Positions 46,821 to 57,470 of a DNA stretch of 64,000 bases are shown here, in pieces. The position numbers and the translations under genes were made by a program. The DNA is from Candidatus Marimicrobium litorale. GTDB taxonomy: Bacteria > Pseudomonadota > Gammaproteobacteria > Pseudomonadales > Halieaceae. Location of the stretch: contig NZ_SHNO01000001.1 in assembly GCF_026262645.1 (NCBI RefSeq), positions 1,798,001-1,862,000 of the forward strand, in the 5' to 3' direction. The notes under the pieces are model-generated. The model was not told where the DNA came from. It worked only from the letters and a program-made list of their open reading frames with translations, and did no database searches. Each line of letters starts with the position of its first letter. Position 1 is the first letter of the stretch.

Positions 46821-49800
46821 CACGGATCGAATCTGCCGGCGGCTCCAGAATTGCCGCAGGCAACACTCGCGTCGCAGGTTCAAGCCCTGTACGCAGTTGC
46901 GCATTATTCTCCGGCCCACCGACGGCCGTGTTGTCGAAAATACGATCGAAATTGACCTGCGGGTCATCCCAGGTGCCACCGATAGAATACACCGCGCTAG
47001 AGAGTCTACTCATCTGTTGATCAAACAACTTACTCACCACATACACACCTGCCGCCACCGGAATACTGGCGGCCAGAGCAGCTATCCAGGGCAGATTGCT
47101 GGCTACCGGCAAGGTGGCGACCAGCTCGCCTGAAAGACTGCGTGTCTCGATCTCGGACAGCCCGCTGAGCTGAAAACTGGAGCCGCCCGTTACCTCCACA
47201 AGTGGCACCTCCACAGTCCCACGATGCAGGTATATCTCGCCCTCCACACTGTCGAAAGGTATGCCTGACTCAAACATGTGCGAAAGGCTAAGGCGGCTGA
47301 CAATATCGGCCAGATTCAGGATGCTGACAACACGCAACGCGCCCTGGGCGCCGGAGGGCACGTCGAGAAAACTGCCCGACTGAATATCAAGCAACACAGA
47401 GCCCTCACCGGTAGCAACAGAAAACTCCCAGGGTGCCCCGGGCCAGCGCAGGTCCAGTTCGATGGCACCCTCGTCAGTTTCCACGATCCGCTGGTAGCCG
47501 AGCTGTTCAAGGGTATCGCCGAGGTCATCGAAACCGAAATGACCCGAGAGCGATGTATAACCGCCGCCGCCCGCCTGCCATAACAACTGCCCCGGTGCCT
47601 CCGGGGGCAGACGCGTGCCAGCCACAGTCCCGGTAATGCCCTCTGCACGCATCAACCCGGCCTCACTGTGCAAGTCCAGAGCCAGGTCACCCAGGCGTAC
47701 GTCGCCGTGGTACAGGTTCCCCAGGGTGATGTCCATTGGGGGCAACTGCAAGCCGATAGCCTCCCCGGCGCCGGAAGGAGCGACTTGCGGGAGACCCGCA
47801 AGATCGAGATAGTCAATATCGAGGATATAAGGCGCGGGAGACCGAGGCAGTGTCAACTCTGCGCGCAGCCAGCTGTTATCCATGGCAAAGTGCCACAGCG
47901 TATCCTCCAGCACCAGCTTCACTGTCACATCCTGCAGGGACGTACCGCCAAACACCGCACGATCCGCCTGCACATTGTCTATGACGAACTCGAAGGGCAA
48001 CCCGCCGGAACTTTCCGCATGAGGCAGCGTGGGTGTGCGTTGCAACGGAATCTGCGATCCGGCGGTTTGCGCCGGTGCCGCTAACTCAATCCGCTCAGCA
48101 GACAATTGAGAGGGAGCCGTAATGTAGGTATCAACAAATTCCAGCCACGCATCCACATCGACCAACGGTGTATGGCCCACCACTCGCAGGACACCCGCCT
48201 CGATATCAGGCAGCGTTGTTTCCAACCCCAGCGCACCTCCATCGATACGTCCCTCCACAATCGACAGCAGAAGCGCCAGATCGTCGCCAAGTGAAAGGGA
48301 CAGGGGCATTGTCCCCGCACCGAGAAGCAGCGACAGCTTTAGCGGGCGGCTTTGCTCAGGCAGCTTTTTCCAAGGCGGTGGCAAGTCCAACTGCACGCCT
48401 TGCAACTCACTCTGCAGCGTCAGCAGAGATCGCTCGCCAGGGGTTACCCGCAAGGAGGCAATCGCAGGCGTGTGACCATCGGCAAAAGCCAGTAGGTCCA
48501 GTTGCAACCAGTCTCGCACGTCCGCCATGTTCGCGACGGTTGCGAGATCAATATTCAGCACCGATAGCGCCGCATCGTAGCGGTCGGTTACGTCCGGGTG
48601 TTCTTGCCGAAACTGCGCGGCGATGCGCTGCCCCCACAGAAAACCCTGTAAATCACGGGAAGCAAATCCGCGGGCGGTGCTGTATTCAAACTGACCTGAA
48701 ACTCCGTCAACGGCGAGGTTGCCCGGTATGATCATGATATCTACATCGCGCCACTGGGTGACCACCTCGACCACTGGCGGCACAGAGCCATCACTCAGGT
48801 TAAGCAGAATGTCGAGACGGGTATGAAGCTGCCCCTCGGTCTGCCAATTGACAAAAGCTGAACCGACAACGCCCGACAGCGGTGAGTTGTTCAACACCTG
48901 CAAACCGTCTTTCGCAGGGCCTGACACTTCACCCTGCAGTGCCAGCAATATCGCATTCTGTTCACCGAGCCAGGTTTCAACCGATAAATCCTCTACCACT
49001 GAATCATAGAGAACAGCACGATCGGCCCAGACGCTAACATCCGTATTATCGATCAGAATCACGCCCTCCTGCACCGTTACGGGAGGCCACAGAGAGTGAT
49101 AGGTCAGGTCCATATCGGCAACATTGAAAGCGAGCTGCACGGTGCGCAACTGCGGAGCGTCTTTGTTCAGGCTACCCCGCCAGAGAAAGGCGCCCTGCTC
49201 GATAACACCGTCGCCGATACTGTCGCGCAACCACTGCAGTAAACCTGCGTTGAGCACATAGGGCGTATACTTGACTCGTTGGGTAGGATGAGCATCCTGC
49301 AGGCCGACCAACAGGTCCATCTCGATGCCGGCCTTTAGCGGCGAGGTTGGTATTTCGAGGCCCAGCAGTACACGCGCCGTACCCTCTTCGCCCTGCGTGG
49401 TCAGGACACCGCTATCAATGCGCACGCGCTGCGTATCCCAGTCGATCGCCAGCGATCCATGCAGTGCATCAAAGGTCAGTGGCTGCATGAAAACCGAGGG
49501 GAAATCCAGGGTAGGATTCTGACTATCGATGGTCACCAACCCCTCTCCCGGTGACAACGTGACGTAGCCGCTAATGGCATCGGACCCGGGAGCCCCGCGG
49601 TAGGAATCGACCTCCAGATCGTCGAAGTTAGCTCTGGCGCGCCACGTATCACGGGGTTTTTCGATGTCACTGAGGGTGATTTCAAGCGCGGGAAGGCGAC
49701 CACGGGGATTCAGCGCAGCAGCAATATCGCGCAACTGGGCCGGCAACGCAGCCGATACAGACATCAATGCCGCGACGTCTTCCAAAACCACATCGCGGGT

Positions 49801-50817
49801 CAGCAGCTGCGCGGTTTTGCCTTCAATCCCCAGCTGCAGCGCAGGCAGCGCCAGGGATACCTCATCCTGCTCGAGCGCAAGGTCAGACACCGTCACGGAC
49901 CAACGGGCATCGGAGCGCGCCAGGCTGGCCTGCAGGGCGAGGCGCTCCACGGGCAGCTCCCAGCTATCGTTGGCAGAGGAAATCAGCCAGTCGCGACCTT
50001 CCAGTTGCAATTCCATGCTCGGTAAACCCGCGTCCCAACCCAGCCATAACTGCAATTCCAAAGCACCCTCCGCCCACGCCGGCAGCGGCTGCGCTGAAAT
50101 AAACTCCCGTGCCGCAGCAAGATCGGTGGCCTGTATCGCCACATACGACTCGCCAACGAAACTCTCCGGCCGGGTGGGGTCGCCCACTCCATCTGCCAGC
50201 AGCGATATCACGGTGCCCCGGGCAGAAGTCAACCGGGCCTCCATATGGCGTTCGCTGCCATCCCGGGAAAGACGTAAATCCAGCCCCAGCCGACGCGATC
50301 CGCCAGCGGGCGTCCTGAGGTGCAGTACATTATTGCGCAGGGTCATGTTTTCCACGTTGAGCAGGAATTCGCGCAGGAAATCCGTGCTAGCACCCTCTCC
50401 CTCTCCCAGCCCACGCAGGGAAAAACGGCCATCACTGTCTAACTCACCGTGAAGGTTTAAATCGACAAAGACCACATGGGTCAGTTGCACAGAGCCGCTG
50501 AGCACGCTGTTTAGCACATCAACTGTGACACGCCCCTCGGACAACTCGAGGGTGTTTTCGCCGCTGCTCACAAAACTCAGACGAAGATCCGAAAGTATGA
50601 TCTCTGGCGCAAACCCGCGCCACTGACCACTGACCCGGCCCGCCTCAACAATAAAGGGGACATTGCTATTCACTACCTGCAGGATGTCTACCTGCCAACG
50701 CTCCAAGTTAGCCATGAGCAAGCGTCCTGCACTCACGTAAATCGCAAGCGCCACAAGCAGGAGCACAATAACACGCCAAAGTACGCTGCCAAGCTTATGG
50801 AAAAAGGCACTCTCCAC
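46792..50817 (-). CDS. yhdP: AsmA-like YhdP family protein, envelope lipid transport
   Basis: Very large inner-membrane-anchored protein of 1341 residues. In E. coli YhdP works with TamB and YdbH in phospholipid transport to the outer membrane. One N-terminal membrane helix (about 14-34) is followed by a long periplasmic repeating beta-groove region with alternating hydrophobic strands. The C-terminal AsmA-like part has LSLSHMFESGIPFDSVEG and VYSIGGTWDDPQVNFD, which are diagnostic. It precedes rng as in Pseudomonas; the nitrilase and tldD genes usually found downstream are missing, and the gene runs into darP. Confidence 0.94.
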   Translation of the reverse strand: MESAFFHKLGSVLWRVIVLLLVALAIYVSAGRLLMANLERWQVDILQVVNSNVPFIVEAGRVSGQWRGFAPEIILSDLRLSFVSSGENTLELSEGRVTVDVLNSVLSGSVQLTHVVFVDLNLHGELDSDGRFSLRGLGEGEGASTDFLREFLLNVENMTLRNNVLHLRTPAGGSRRLGLDLRLSRDGSERHMEARLTSARGTVISLLADGVGDPTRPESFVGESYVAIQATDLAAAREFISAQPLPAWAEGALELQLWLGWDAGLPSMELQLEGRDWLISSANDSWELPVERLALQASLARSDARWSVTVSDLALEQDEVSLALPALQLGIEGKTAQLLTRDVVLEDVAALMSVSAALPAQLRDIAAALNPRGRLPALEITLSDIEKPRDTWRARANFDDLEVDSYRGAPGSDAISGYVTLSPGEGLVTIDSQNPTLDFPSVFMQPLTFDALHGSLAIDWDTQRVRIDSGVLTTQGEEGTARVLLGLEIPTSPLKAGIEMDLLVGLQDAHPTQRVKYTPYVLNAGLLQWLRDSIGDGVIEQGAFLWRGSLNKDAPQLRTVQLAFNVADMDLTYHSLWPPVTVQEGVILIDNTDVSVWADRAVLYDSVVEDLSVETWLGEQNAILLALQGEVSGPAKDGLQVLNNSPLSGVVGSAFVNWQTEGQLHTRLDILLNLSDGSVPPVVEVVTQWRDVDIMIIPGNLAVDGVSGQFEYSTARGFASRDLQGFLWGQRIAAQFRQEHPDVTDRYDAALSVLNIDLATVANMADVRDWLQLDLLAFADGHTPAIASLRVTPGERSLLTLQSELQGVQLDLPPPWKKLPEQSRPLKLSLLLGAGTMPLSLSLGDDLALLLSIVEGRIDGGALGLETTLPDIEAGVLRVVGHTPLVDVDAWLEFVDTYITAPSQLSAERIELAAPAQTAGSQIPLQRTPTLPHAESSGGLPFEFVIDNVQADRAVFGGTSLQDVTVKLVLEDTLWHFAMDNSWLRAELTLPRSPAPYILDIDYLDLAGLPQVAPSGAGEAIGLQLPPMDITLGNLYHGDVRLGDLALDLHSEAGLMRAEGITGTVAGTRLPPEAPGQLLWQAGGGGYTSLSGHFGFDDLGDTLEQLGYQRIVETDEGAIELDLRWPGAPWEFSVATGEGSVLLDIQSGSFLDVPSGAQGALRVVSILNLADIVSRLSLSHMFESGIPFDSVEGEIYLHRGTVEVPLVEVTGGSSFQLSGLSEIETRSLSGELVATLPVASNLPWIAALAASIPVAAGVYVVSKLFDQQMSRLSSAVYSIGGTWDDPQVNFDRIFDNTAVGGPENNAQLRTGLEPATRVLPAAILEPPADSIRVNPAPQPMP

Positions 50818-50874
50818 AAAAAGGTCTCACCGATAAAAAGTAACACTGCCAACACGGCAGCAATAAATTACAGT

Positions 50875-52353
50875 CTAGAGCAGAATGATCTCGAAATTCT
50901 CCTGGCTGTAATCCGGCTCTGTCCGAACGCTGATCGTCATGCCGACCAATTCCTCGAGCTCTGCGAGATAGGCGAACTCCTCATCCAGCAGGCGCTCTGC
51001 CACCGACTGCGCGGCCAGCACCATTAAGGCACCACTTTCGTCAGCGCGTGCATCGCGTATGATCTCGCGAACGATTTCGTGACAGACCGTCTCCGCTGTT
51101 TTGCGTACACCTCGACCATGGCATGCAGGGCACGTTTCGCACAGCGTATGGGCCAGGCTCTCCCGGGTGCGCTTGCGAGTCATCTCGACCAGCCCGAGTG
51201 CGGACACTCCCGTCACCTGATTGCGCGCAGGATCTCGCGACAGCGCTTGTTCCAATGCATGCAACACCTGCCTTTGATGCTCGGCAGACTCCATATCGAT
51301 GAAGTCGATGATAATGATGCCGCCCAGATTTCGCACCCGCAGTTGTCTCGCGAGTACACTGGCCGCTTCCAGATTTGTCTTCAGCACAGTCTCTGCCTGA
51401 TTACGCTTACCGACAAACGAACCGGTATTCACATCGATCGTCGTCATCGCCTCAGTCTGGTCGATAATCAGGTACCCGCCGGATTTGAGATCTTCCCGGC
51501 GATCCAGTGCACGCTCGATCGTCTCTTCGACTCCATATAGATCAAACAGCGGGCGCTCGCCCTGATACAACTCCAGCACAGGCTTCATTTCGGGCAAATA
51601 ATCGCTGCAGAACACGTCGAGCGCCGAGAAACACTGACGAGAATCGATCAGTATGCGCTGCACCGCGGGACGGGCAAGATCTCTTACCGTGCGGAGGTCC
51701 AGGGAGAGCTCTTCGTACAATAGTTCGCTGCCACTGGCGGCAGCGGCGCGGCGCGACACCGCAACCCACAAGCGGCACAAAAACCGCAACTCCGACACAA
51801 CTTCTGCTTCACCCACTCCTTCCGCTGCGGTGCGCAGAATAAAACCGCCCCCCAGCACAGGCTTTTCCTGTGCGAGACAATCGGACAACAACGCCTGCAG
51901 GCGCTGCCGCTCCTGTGTATCAACTATTAGCTGCGATACCCCTACACGATCCGCATGCGGCATAAATACGAGGTAGCGGGCCGATAGCGACAACTGCATG
52001 GTGAGGCGAGCGCCCTTTGAACCGATGGGGTCTTTCATCACCTGGACAATAATTTTTTTGCCCTCGTGCAGATGATCCGTAATATCACCCTGGGGCTCAG
52101 CGCGCAGGACTCGCCCCTTCCCTGCACCCTGGTGAATATCAGAAATATGAATAAACCCTGTGCGCTCAGCGCCGATGTCCACAAAGGCTGCCTGCATGCC
52201 CGGCAGCACTCTTACGACTTTCCCCGCGTAAATATTGCCGACCAGACCGCGGATACCCTTGCGCTCGATATAGACATCCTGTGTAACCCCGTTGTCCAGC
52301 AACGCAACGCGGGTTTCCATCGGCGCAAAATTCACCAAGATGTCTTCACTCAT
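50875..52353 (-). CDS. rng: Ribonuclease G
   Basis: Endoribonuclease of the RNase E/G family that matures the 16S rRNA 5' end and degrades some mRNAs. The ATG at 52353 gives 492 residues. The S1 domain covers about 38-125, the catalytic core has TIDVNTGSFVG and IIIDFIDM with the metal-binding aspartates, and the zinc-link CETCPACHGRG is present. The start overlaps maf by 8 bp. Lack of a long C-terminal scaffold separates it from RNase E. Confidence 0.97.
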   Translation of the reverse strand: MSEDILVNFAPMETRVALLDNGVTQDVYIERKGIRGLVGNIYAGKVVRVLPGMQAAFVDIGAERTGFIHISDIHQGAGKGRVLRAEPQGDITDHLHEGKKIIVQVMKDPIGSKGARLTMQLSLSARYLVFMPHADRVGVSQLIVDTQERQRLQALLSDCLAQEKPVLGGGFILRTAAEGVGEAEVVSELRFLCRLWVAVSRRAAAASGSELLYEELSLDLRTVRDLARPAVQRILIDSRQCFSALDVFCSDYLPEMKPVLELYQGERPLFDLYGVEETIERALDRREDLKSGGYLIIDQTEAMTTIDVNTGSFVGKRNQAETVLKTNLEAASVLARQLRVRNLGGIIIIDFIDMESAEHQRQVLHALEQALSRDPARNQVTGVSALGLVEMTRKRTRESLAHTLCETCPACHGRGVRKTAETVCHEIVREIIRDARADESGALMVLAAQSVAERLLDEEFAYLAELEELVGMTISVRTEPDYSQENFEIILL

Positions 52354-52963
52354 CGAAGGCCTCCGGCGATGCCTTTGGAGACAGCGCAGTGGGGATACCC
52401 TGATCACGCAGCAGCTGCCATGTTTCAGACAGAGGCAATCCGACTACGTTGCTGTAGCTCCCGTCGATGCCAGCGACAAAGGCGCCGGCCAATCCCTGTA
52501 TGCCATAGGCACCGGCCTTGTCCCATGCCTCACCTGACTCCAGATAGGCCTCGCACTGATGCCACGTCAATGGGATAAACTGCACCCGTGTCTTCACCAG
52601 CACCGTGGATTCTTCGCGGGCACCGCTGAGACACACCGCCGTCATAACGATATGCGCCCGGCCACTGAGCAGAGCCAGCATGCGCAGAGCGTCTTCCCTG
52701 TCCCGCGGCTTTCCCAGTACAGCGCCATCGACCACTACCGTGGTATCGGCTGCCAACACCCATTGCGGCTTGCCCCGGTGCCGGCGTCGGGCGGCACTCG
52801 CTTTTTCCAGTGCCATGCGCCGCACGTAGGCGTCCGGAGATTCGTCTGCATAGGGCGTTTCATCGATATCAGCCGGCTCACAGATGCACTCGACACCCAA
52901 CTGCGCCAGTAATTCCCTACGTCGTGGCGAAGCAGAGGCCAAAATCAGCGGGCCAACTGGCAT
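52346..52963 (-). CDS. maf: Maf-family nucleoside triphosphate pyrophosphatase (YhdE type)
   Basis: House-cleaning enzyme that hydrolyses dTTP, UTP and modified nucleotides. The ATG at 52963 gives 205 residues, beginning MPVGPLILASASPRRRELL and sitting directly after mreD. The motif ADTTVV carries the catalytic aspartate; GIQGLAGAFV and GSYSNVVGLPL are conserved. Context between mreD and rng is that of YhdE. Confidence 0.97.
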   Translation of the reverse strand: MPVGPLILASASPRRRELLAQLGVECICEPADIDETPYADESPDAYVRRMALEKASAARRRHRGKPQWVLAADTTVVVDGAVLGKPRDREDALRMLALLSGRAHIVMTAVCLSGAREESTVLVKTRVQFIPLTWHQCEAYLESGEAWDKAGAYGIQGLAGAFVAGIDGSYSNVVGLPLSETWQLLRDQGIPTALSPKASPEAFDE

Positions 52964-52964
52964 C

Positions 52965-53453
52965 TCAGCCCATCTCGAATCGACGCCGCACACCCCGCAG
53001 CATGTGCAGGACAAACGGCCAGACCAGAGCGCTGGTCAGTGCGGGCAGGAGAAACAGCGTCGGGAGGCCGCTGGCCCCATCGACATTTTGCACCCACTGG
53101 CACAACAGCTGGCTGATGCCCACCAGCACAAACACCACCGCCGCCTGCTGCAGAAGACTGTAGACCCGCAGCCGCTGATAGAGGATCAACGCGAGGAATG
53201 CCACCACCACCAGAGCGAGACCGTGTTGCCCAAACAACGAGCCCTCGAGCACATCCACGCCTAGTCCCGCCAGCAAGCCGACCATAATCCCGACGCGCTG
53301 CGGCAGTGCAATACACCAGTAAATGAGGGTCAGTGTGACCCATTCGGGCCGCGCCCACTGCAACCAGTCGGGTAGCGGCACCACCAGCAGCACGAACGCC
53401 ACCAGGAACGTCAGCATAATGATCCCGTAGCCGCTTCGCTGCCTTCCAGACAC
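52965..53453 (-). CDS. mreD: Rod shape-determining protein MreD
   Basis: Polytopic inner-membrane subunit of the elongasome. It has 162 residues with about five membrane segments. PEWVTLTLIYWCIALPQRVG and GLGVDVLEGSLFGQHGL are conserved in gammaproteobacterial MreD. It lies 3 bp after mreC and 1 bp before maf. Confidence 0.95.
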   Translation of the reverse strand: MSGRQRSGYGIIMLTFLVAFVLLVVPLPDWLQWARPEWVTLTLIYWCIALPQRVGIMVGLLAGLGVDVLEGSLFGQHGLALVVVAFLALILYQRLRVYSLLQQAAVVFVLVGISQLLCQWVQNVDGASGLPTLFLLPALTSALVWPFVLHMLRGVRRRFEMG

Positions 53454-53456
53454 CCC

Positions 53457-54314
53457 TCAGTCTTCCTCGGGAAGCGGGGCCGACAGAGCCGCCGCGGGGG
53501 CCGTAAAAACAAGCAGCACATGACGGGTCCGGTCCAGTGCCGCGCGGGGCCGCGCCACGACCCGGGCGAAGGCCTCGCCGGTATCGCGCTCAACGTCTGT
53601 TACCTCCGCCACCGGATAGCCTACCGGGAATCGCTCTCCGAGACCGGACGTCACCAGCAGATCGCCCGGTTCGATATCGGTGGTGGCAGAGACATGTCGT
53701 ACCTCAAGGGCGCCGATTTCGCCAGCACCCTCGACAATGGCCCTGACGCCATTACGGTTGATTTGCACGGGGACCGAGTGAGTCACATCGGTGATTAACA
53801 GCGCTCTCGACGTACCGCCACTGACCTCGACAACCTGTCCCATCAGGCCATCGGCGTCGATCAGGGGCTGGCCCACGAACACACCGTCCCGCGTTCCCTT
53901 GTTCAGAACCAGCAGTTGTCGCTCCGGATCGGGAGAGACCCCAATCAGTTCCGCCACCAGCACATCGTCGCGCACCAGCGCACTGGAATTAAGCAGGGCA
54001 CGCAGCCTTGCGTTCTCCGCCTGCACTGACGCCATTTGCTGGGAAAGCCCCTGCAACACCAGGTTCTCCTGTGCCAGCCGCTCATTATCCTCCAACAGGT
54101 TGGCGCGGGAGCGAATATGGGTGTCGGTCCACTCTCCAACTGTTGCGGGCAAGTTGGCAACCCAGAATATGGGGTAGGCCAGCGAATCGAGCACGGCACG
54201 ACCGGATTTGAAATTATTGAAATGCATATCCGCAGTGATCAGGCCCACAGCAAGCAGGATAGCCAGCAGTGTGCGCAGGGCGAGGGAGGATTCTTTGACA
54301 AAAAGCGGTTTAAT
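53457..54314 (-). CDS. mreC: Rod shape-determining protein MreC (apparent ATT start)
   Basis: Periplasmic scaffold of the elongasome that activates PBP2-RodA. The frame extends upstream of the first conventional start (GTG at 54248) through 22 residues that look like the real N-terminus: xKPLFVKESSLALRTL followed by the membrane anchor. An in-frame stop lies four codons before this, and the first codon at 54312-54314 is ATT, preceded by GAGGA at six bases. So the protein is 285 residues with an ATT start, or an ATG has been misread. A coiled coil (about 60-110) and the beta domains follow. Confidence 0.9.
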   Translation of the reverse strand: MKPLFVKESSLALRTLLAILLAVGLITADMHFNNFKSGRAVLDSLAYPIFWVANLPATVGEWTDTHIRSRANLLEDNERLAQENLVLQGLSQQMASVQAENARLRALLNSSALVRDDVLVAELIGVSPDPERQLLVLNKGTRDGVFVGQPLIDADGLMGQVVEVSGGTSRALLITDVTHSVPVQINRNGVRAIVEGAGEIGALEVRHVSATTDIEPGDLLVTSGLGERFPVGYPVAEVTDVERDTGEAFARVVARPRAALDRTRHVLLVFTAPAAALSAPLPEED

Positions 54315-54428
54315 CTCGATTCCTCAAAAGCTGCAGGGGACGAGCGATGCCGCGGGTCGCAAGCGGAAGAGAATCGCCAGGAGAGAGCGCCGCGAGACAT
54401 CACACAGCACACCATCCACCGTCACGCC

Positions 54429-55475
<1,047 letters not shown>

Positions 55476-55573
55476 TTACCCTGTGGCTGCCACGGGGAAC
55501 CCCGTGACTGACTTTATTAATCGCTCTCAAAGCACCCGCTTTTTCCGGCCGAGAATGTCACCGCGGAGCCGTA

Positions 55574-55600
55574 TTTATAGGGGTTGGCGTATTTGTGCAA
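55574..55600 (-). promoter_or_regulatory. Candidate mreB promoter
   Basis: On the - strand TTGCAC (55595-55600), a 15-base spacer and TATAAA (55574-55579). The -10 is strong; the -35 is a partial match and the spacer is short. It lies in the divergent mreB/gatC gap. Confidence 0.4.
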
Positions 55601-55693
55601 CTGTACCAACCGCGGGGATTTTGGGCAAGGCGCAAATGTGATAAGTTTACGCCCCCTGCCACCAGAGTCTGGCCTCCAACAGAAAAGTTCACC

Positions 55694-55981
55694 ATGACTA
55701 TTGCGCAAGACGACATCGAGAAAATCGCCGAACTGGCCCGCATTCGTATTTCCGGCGAGGAAATCGGAGAGGTCACACAACGCATTACTGAGATTCTGCA
55801 GATGGTCGACACCCTGCAAGCGGCTGATACCAGCAATGTAGAACCCATGGCCAACCCACTGGACGCCACCCAGCAGCTGCGCGCAGACGAAGTCACCGAA
55901 CTCAATCGCAGGGACGACTTTCTGGCCATTGCACCGGCCGTAGAGGATGGCCTCTTTCTGGTACCCCGGGTTATCGAGTAG
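55694..55981 (+). CDS. gatC: Aspartyl/glutamyl-tRNA amidotransferase subunit C
   Basis: Small subunit that stabilises the GatCAB complex, which converts Glu-tRNA(Gln) or Asp-tRNA(Asn) to the amidated forms. The ATG at 55694 gives 95 residues. [13 protein letters not shown] and the C-terminal [10 protein letters not shown] are hallmarks. First gene of gatCAB, divergent from mreB. Confidence 0.97.
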   Translation: MTIAQDDIEKIAELARIRISGEEIGEVTQRITEILQMVDTLQAADTSNVEPMANPLDATQQLRADEVTELNRRDDFLAIAPAVEDGLFLVPRVIE

Positions 55982-56006
55982 CCGTTTATATCGCGTCAGG
56001 ACACTT

Positions 56007-57470
56007 ATGCACAATCACACAGTAAGCCAGTTAAGCCGGGGGCTGCGGGAAGGCAGGTACTCCAGCGTAGAGGTCACCCGCAATTACCTTGAGCGTATCG
56101 CTCGCCTGGATGAACGCTACAACGCCTTTATCAGCGTGGATGAGGCTGCTGCGCTCGCTGCCGCGGAAGCTGCCGACGCCCGCATTGCCGGCGGCGATGC
56201 AGCGCCCCTGACGGGAATCCCGCTGGCCCACAAAGACATTTTTTGCACGCAGGGCCTGAAGACCAGCTGCGGCTCTCGCATGCTGGATAATTTTGTGCCC
56301 CCTTATGATGCCACCGTCATTGAGCGTTTTCGGTCTGCAGGCTCCATTATTCTGGGCAAGACCAACATGGATGAATTTGCCATGGGCTCCTCCAATGAAA
56401 GCAGCTACTACGGCGCAGCGCACAACCCTTGGAACACCGGTTGCGTTCCCGGGGGCTCGTCTGGCGGGTCCGCCGCCGCGGTGGCCGCGCGGCTCGCTCC
56501 GGCAGCAACCGGCACGGATACCGGAGGCTCGATTCGTCAGCCGGCGGCCTTTTGCGGTATTACCGGACTCAAGCCCACCTATGGCCGCGTATCCCGCCTC
56601 GGCATGATTGCCTTTGCCTCCAGCCTCGACCAGGGTGGCCCGATGGCACGCACCGCAGAAGACTGCGCCCTGATGCTGAACACCATGGCCGGTCATGATC
56701 CACGGGATTCCACATCCTCCGATGTGCCCGTTGAGGACTATACCGCGGGTCTCGAAAAAAGCCTCGAGGGGCTGCGTATTGGTCTGCCCGACGCCTACTT
56801 TGGAGAAGGGCTCGACAGCGCTACCGGCGAGTGCATTCACCTGGCTTTAAAAGAACTGGAAACACTGGGCGCCACGCTCACTGCGGTATCGCTGCCGCAC
56901 AGCAAGCTGACAATTCCCACTTACTACATCGTCGCGCCAGCGGAGGCCTCCACCAACCTGTCCCGCTACGACGGCGTGCGCTACGGTCATCGCTGTGCTG
57001 ACCCTGCGGATCTGCATGATCTGTACACGCGCACCCGCGAAGAAGGGTTCGGCGACGAGGTCAAGCGCCGCATTCTGATCGGCACGTACGCCCTGTCCGC
57101 AGGCTACTACGACGCCTACTACAAAAAAGCCCAACAGGCCCGCCGACTGATCCGGCAAGATTTTCTGGATTGCTTCCAGACCGTCGATATCATAGCGGGC
57201 CCCACCACGCCCGGACCTGCCTTTGCGCTGGGTGCCAAGGATAACGATCCGGTCTCAATGTACCTCGAAGACGTCTATACCCTCGCAGTGAACCTAGCGG
57301 GGCTACCTGGCATGTCGTTGCCCGCCGGCTTTGTGCAGGACAAGCCAGTCGGCCTGCAATTGATCGGGCCCCATTTTGGGGAAGGCCGCCTGCTGAATGT
57401 CGCGCACCGCTTCCAGCAGGCTACCGACTGGCATACGCGCACCCCGGGAGACGGGGAGCATGCCGTATGA
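56007..57470 (+). CDS. gatA: Aspartyl/glutamyl-tRNA amidotransferase subunit A
   Basis: Amidase subunit that releases ammonia from glutamine. The ATG at 56007 gives 487 residues. The Ser-cisSer-Lys triad sits in [20 protein letters not shown] and [11 protein letters not shown]-terminal segments such as [14 protein letters not shown] are typical. It follows gatC by 25 bp and overlaps gatB by 4 bp. Confidence 0.98.
   Translation: MHNHTVSQLSRGLREGRYSSVEVTRNYLERIARLDERYNAFISVDEAAALAAAEAADARIAGGDAAPLTGIPLAHKDIFCTQGLKTSCGSRMLDNFVPPYDATVIERFRSAGSIILGKTNMDEFAMGSSNESSYYGAAHNPWNTGCVPGGSSGGSAAAVAARLAPAATGTDTGGSIRQPAAFCGITGLKPTYGRVSRLGMIAFASSLDQGGPMARTAEDCALMLNTMAGHDPRDSTSSDVPVEDYTAGLEKSLEGLRIGLPDAYFGEGLDSATGECIHLALKELETLGATLTAVSLPHSKLTIPTYYIVAPAEASTNLSRYDGVRYGHRCADPADLHDLYTRTREEGFGDEVKRRILIGTYALSAGYYDAYYKKAQQARRLIRQDFLDCFQTVDIIAGPTTPGPAFALGAKDNDPVSMYLEDVYTLAVNLAGLPGMSLPAGFVQDKPVGLQLIGPHFGEGRLLNVAHRFQQATDWHTRTPGDGEHAV

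Noticed and set aside
49664-50452. 262-codon + strand frame opposite yhdP
   Set aside because: Serine/arginine-rich antisense artefact; yhdP has consistent family features throughout.
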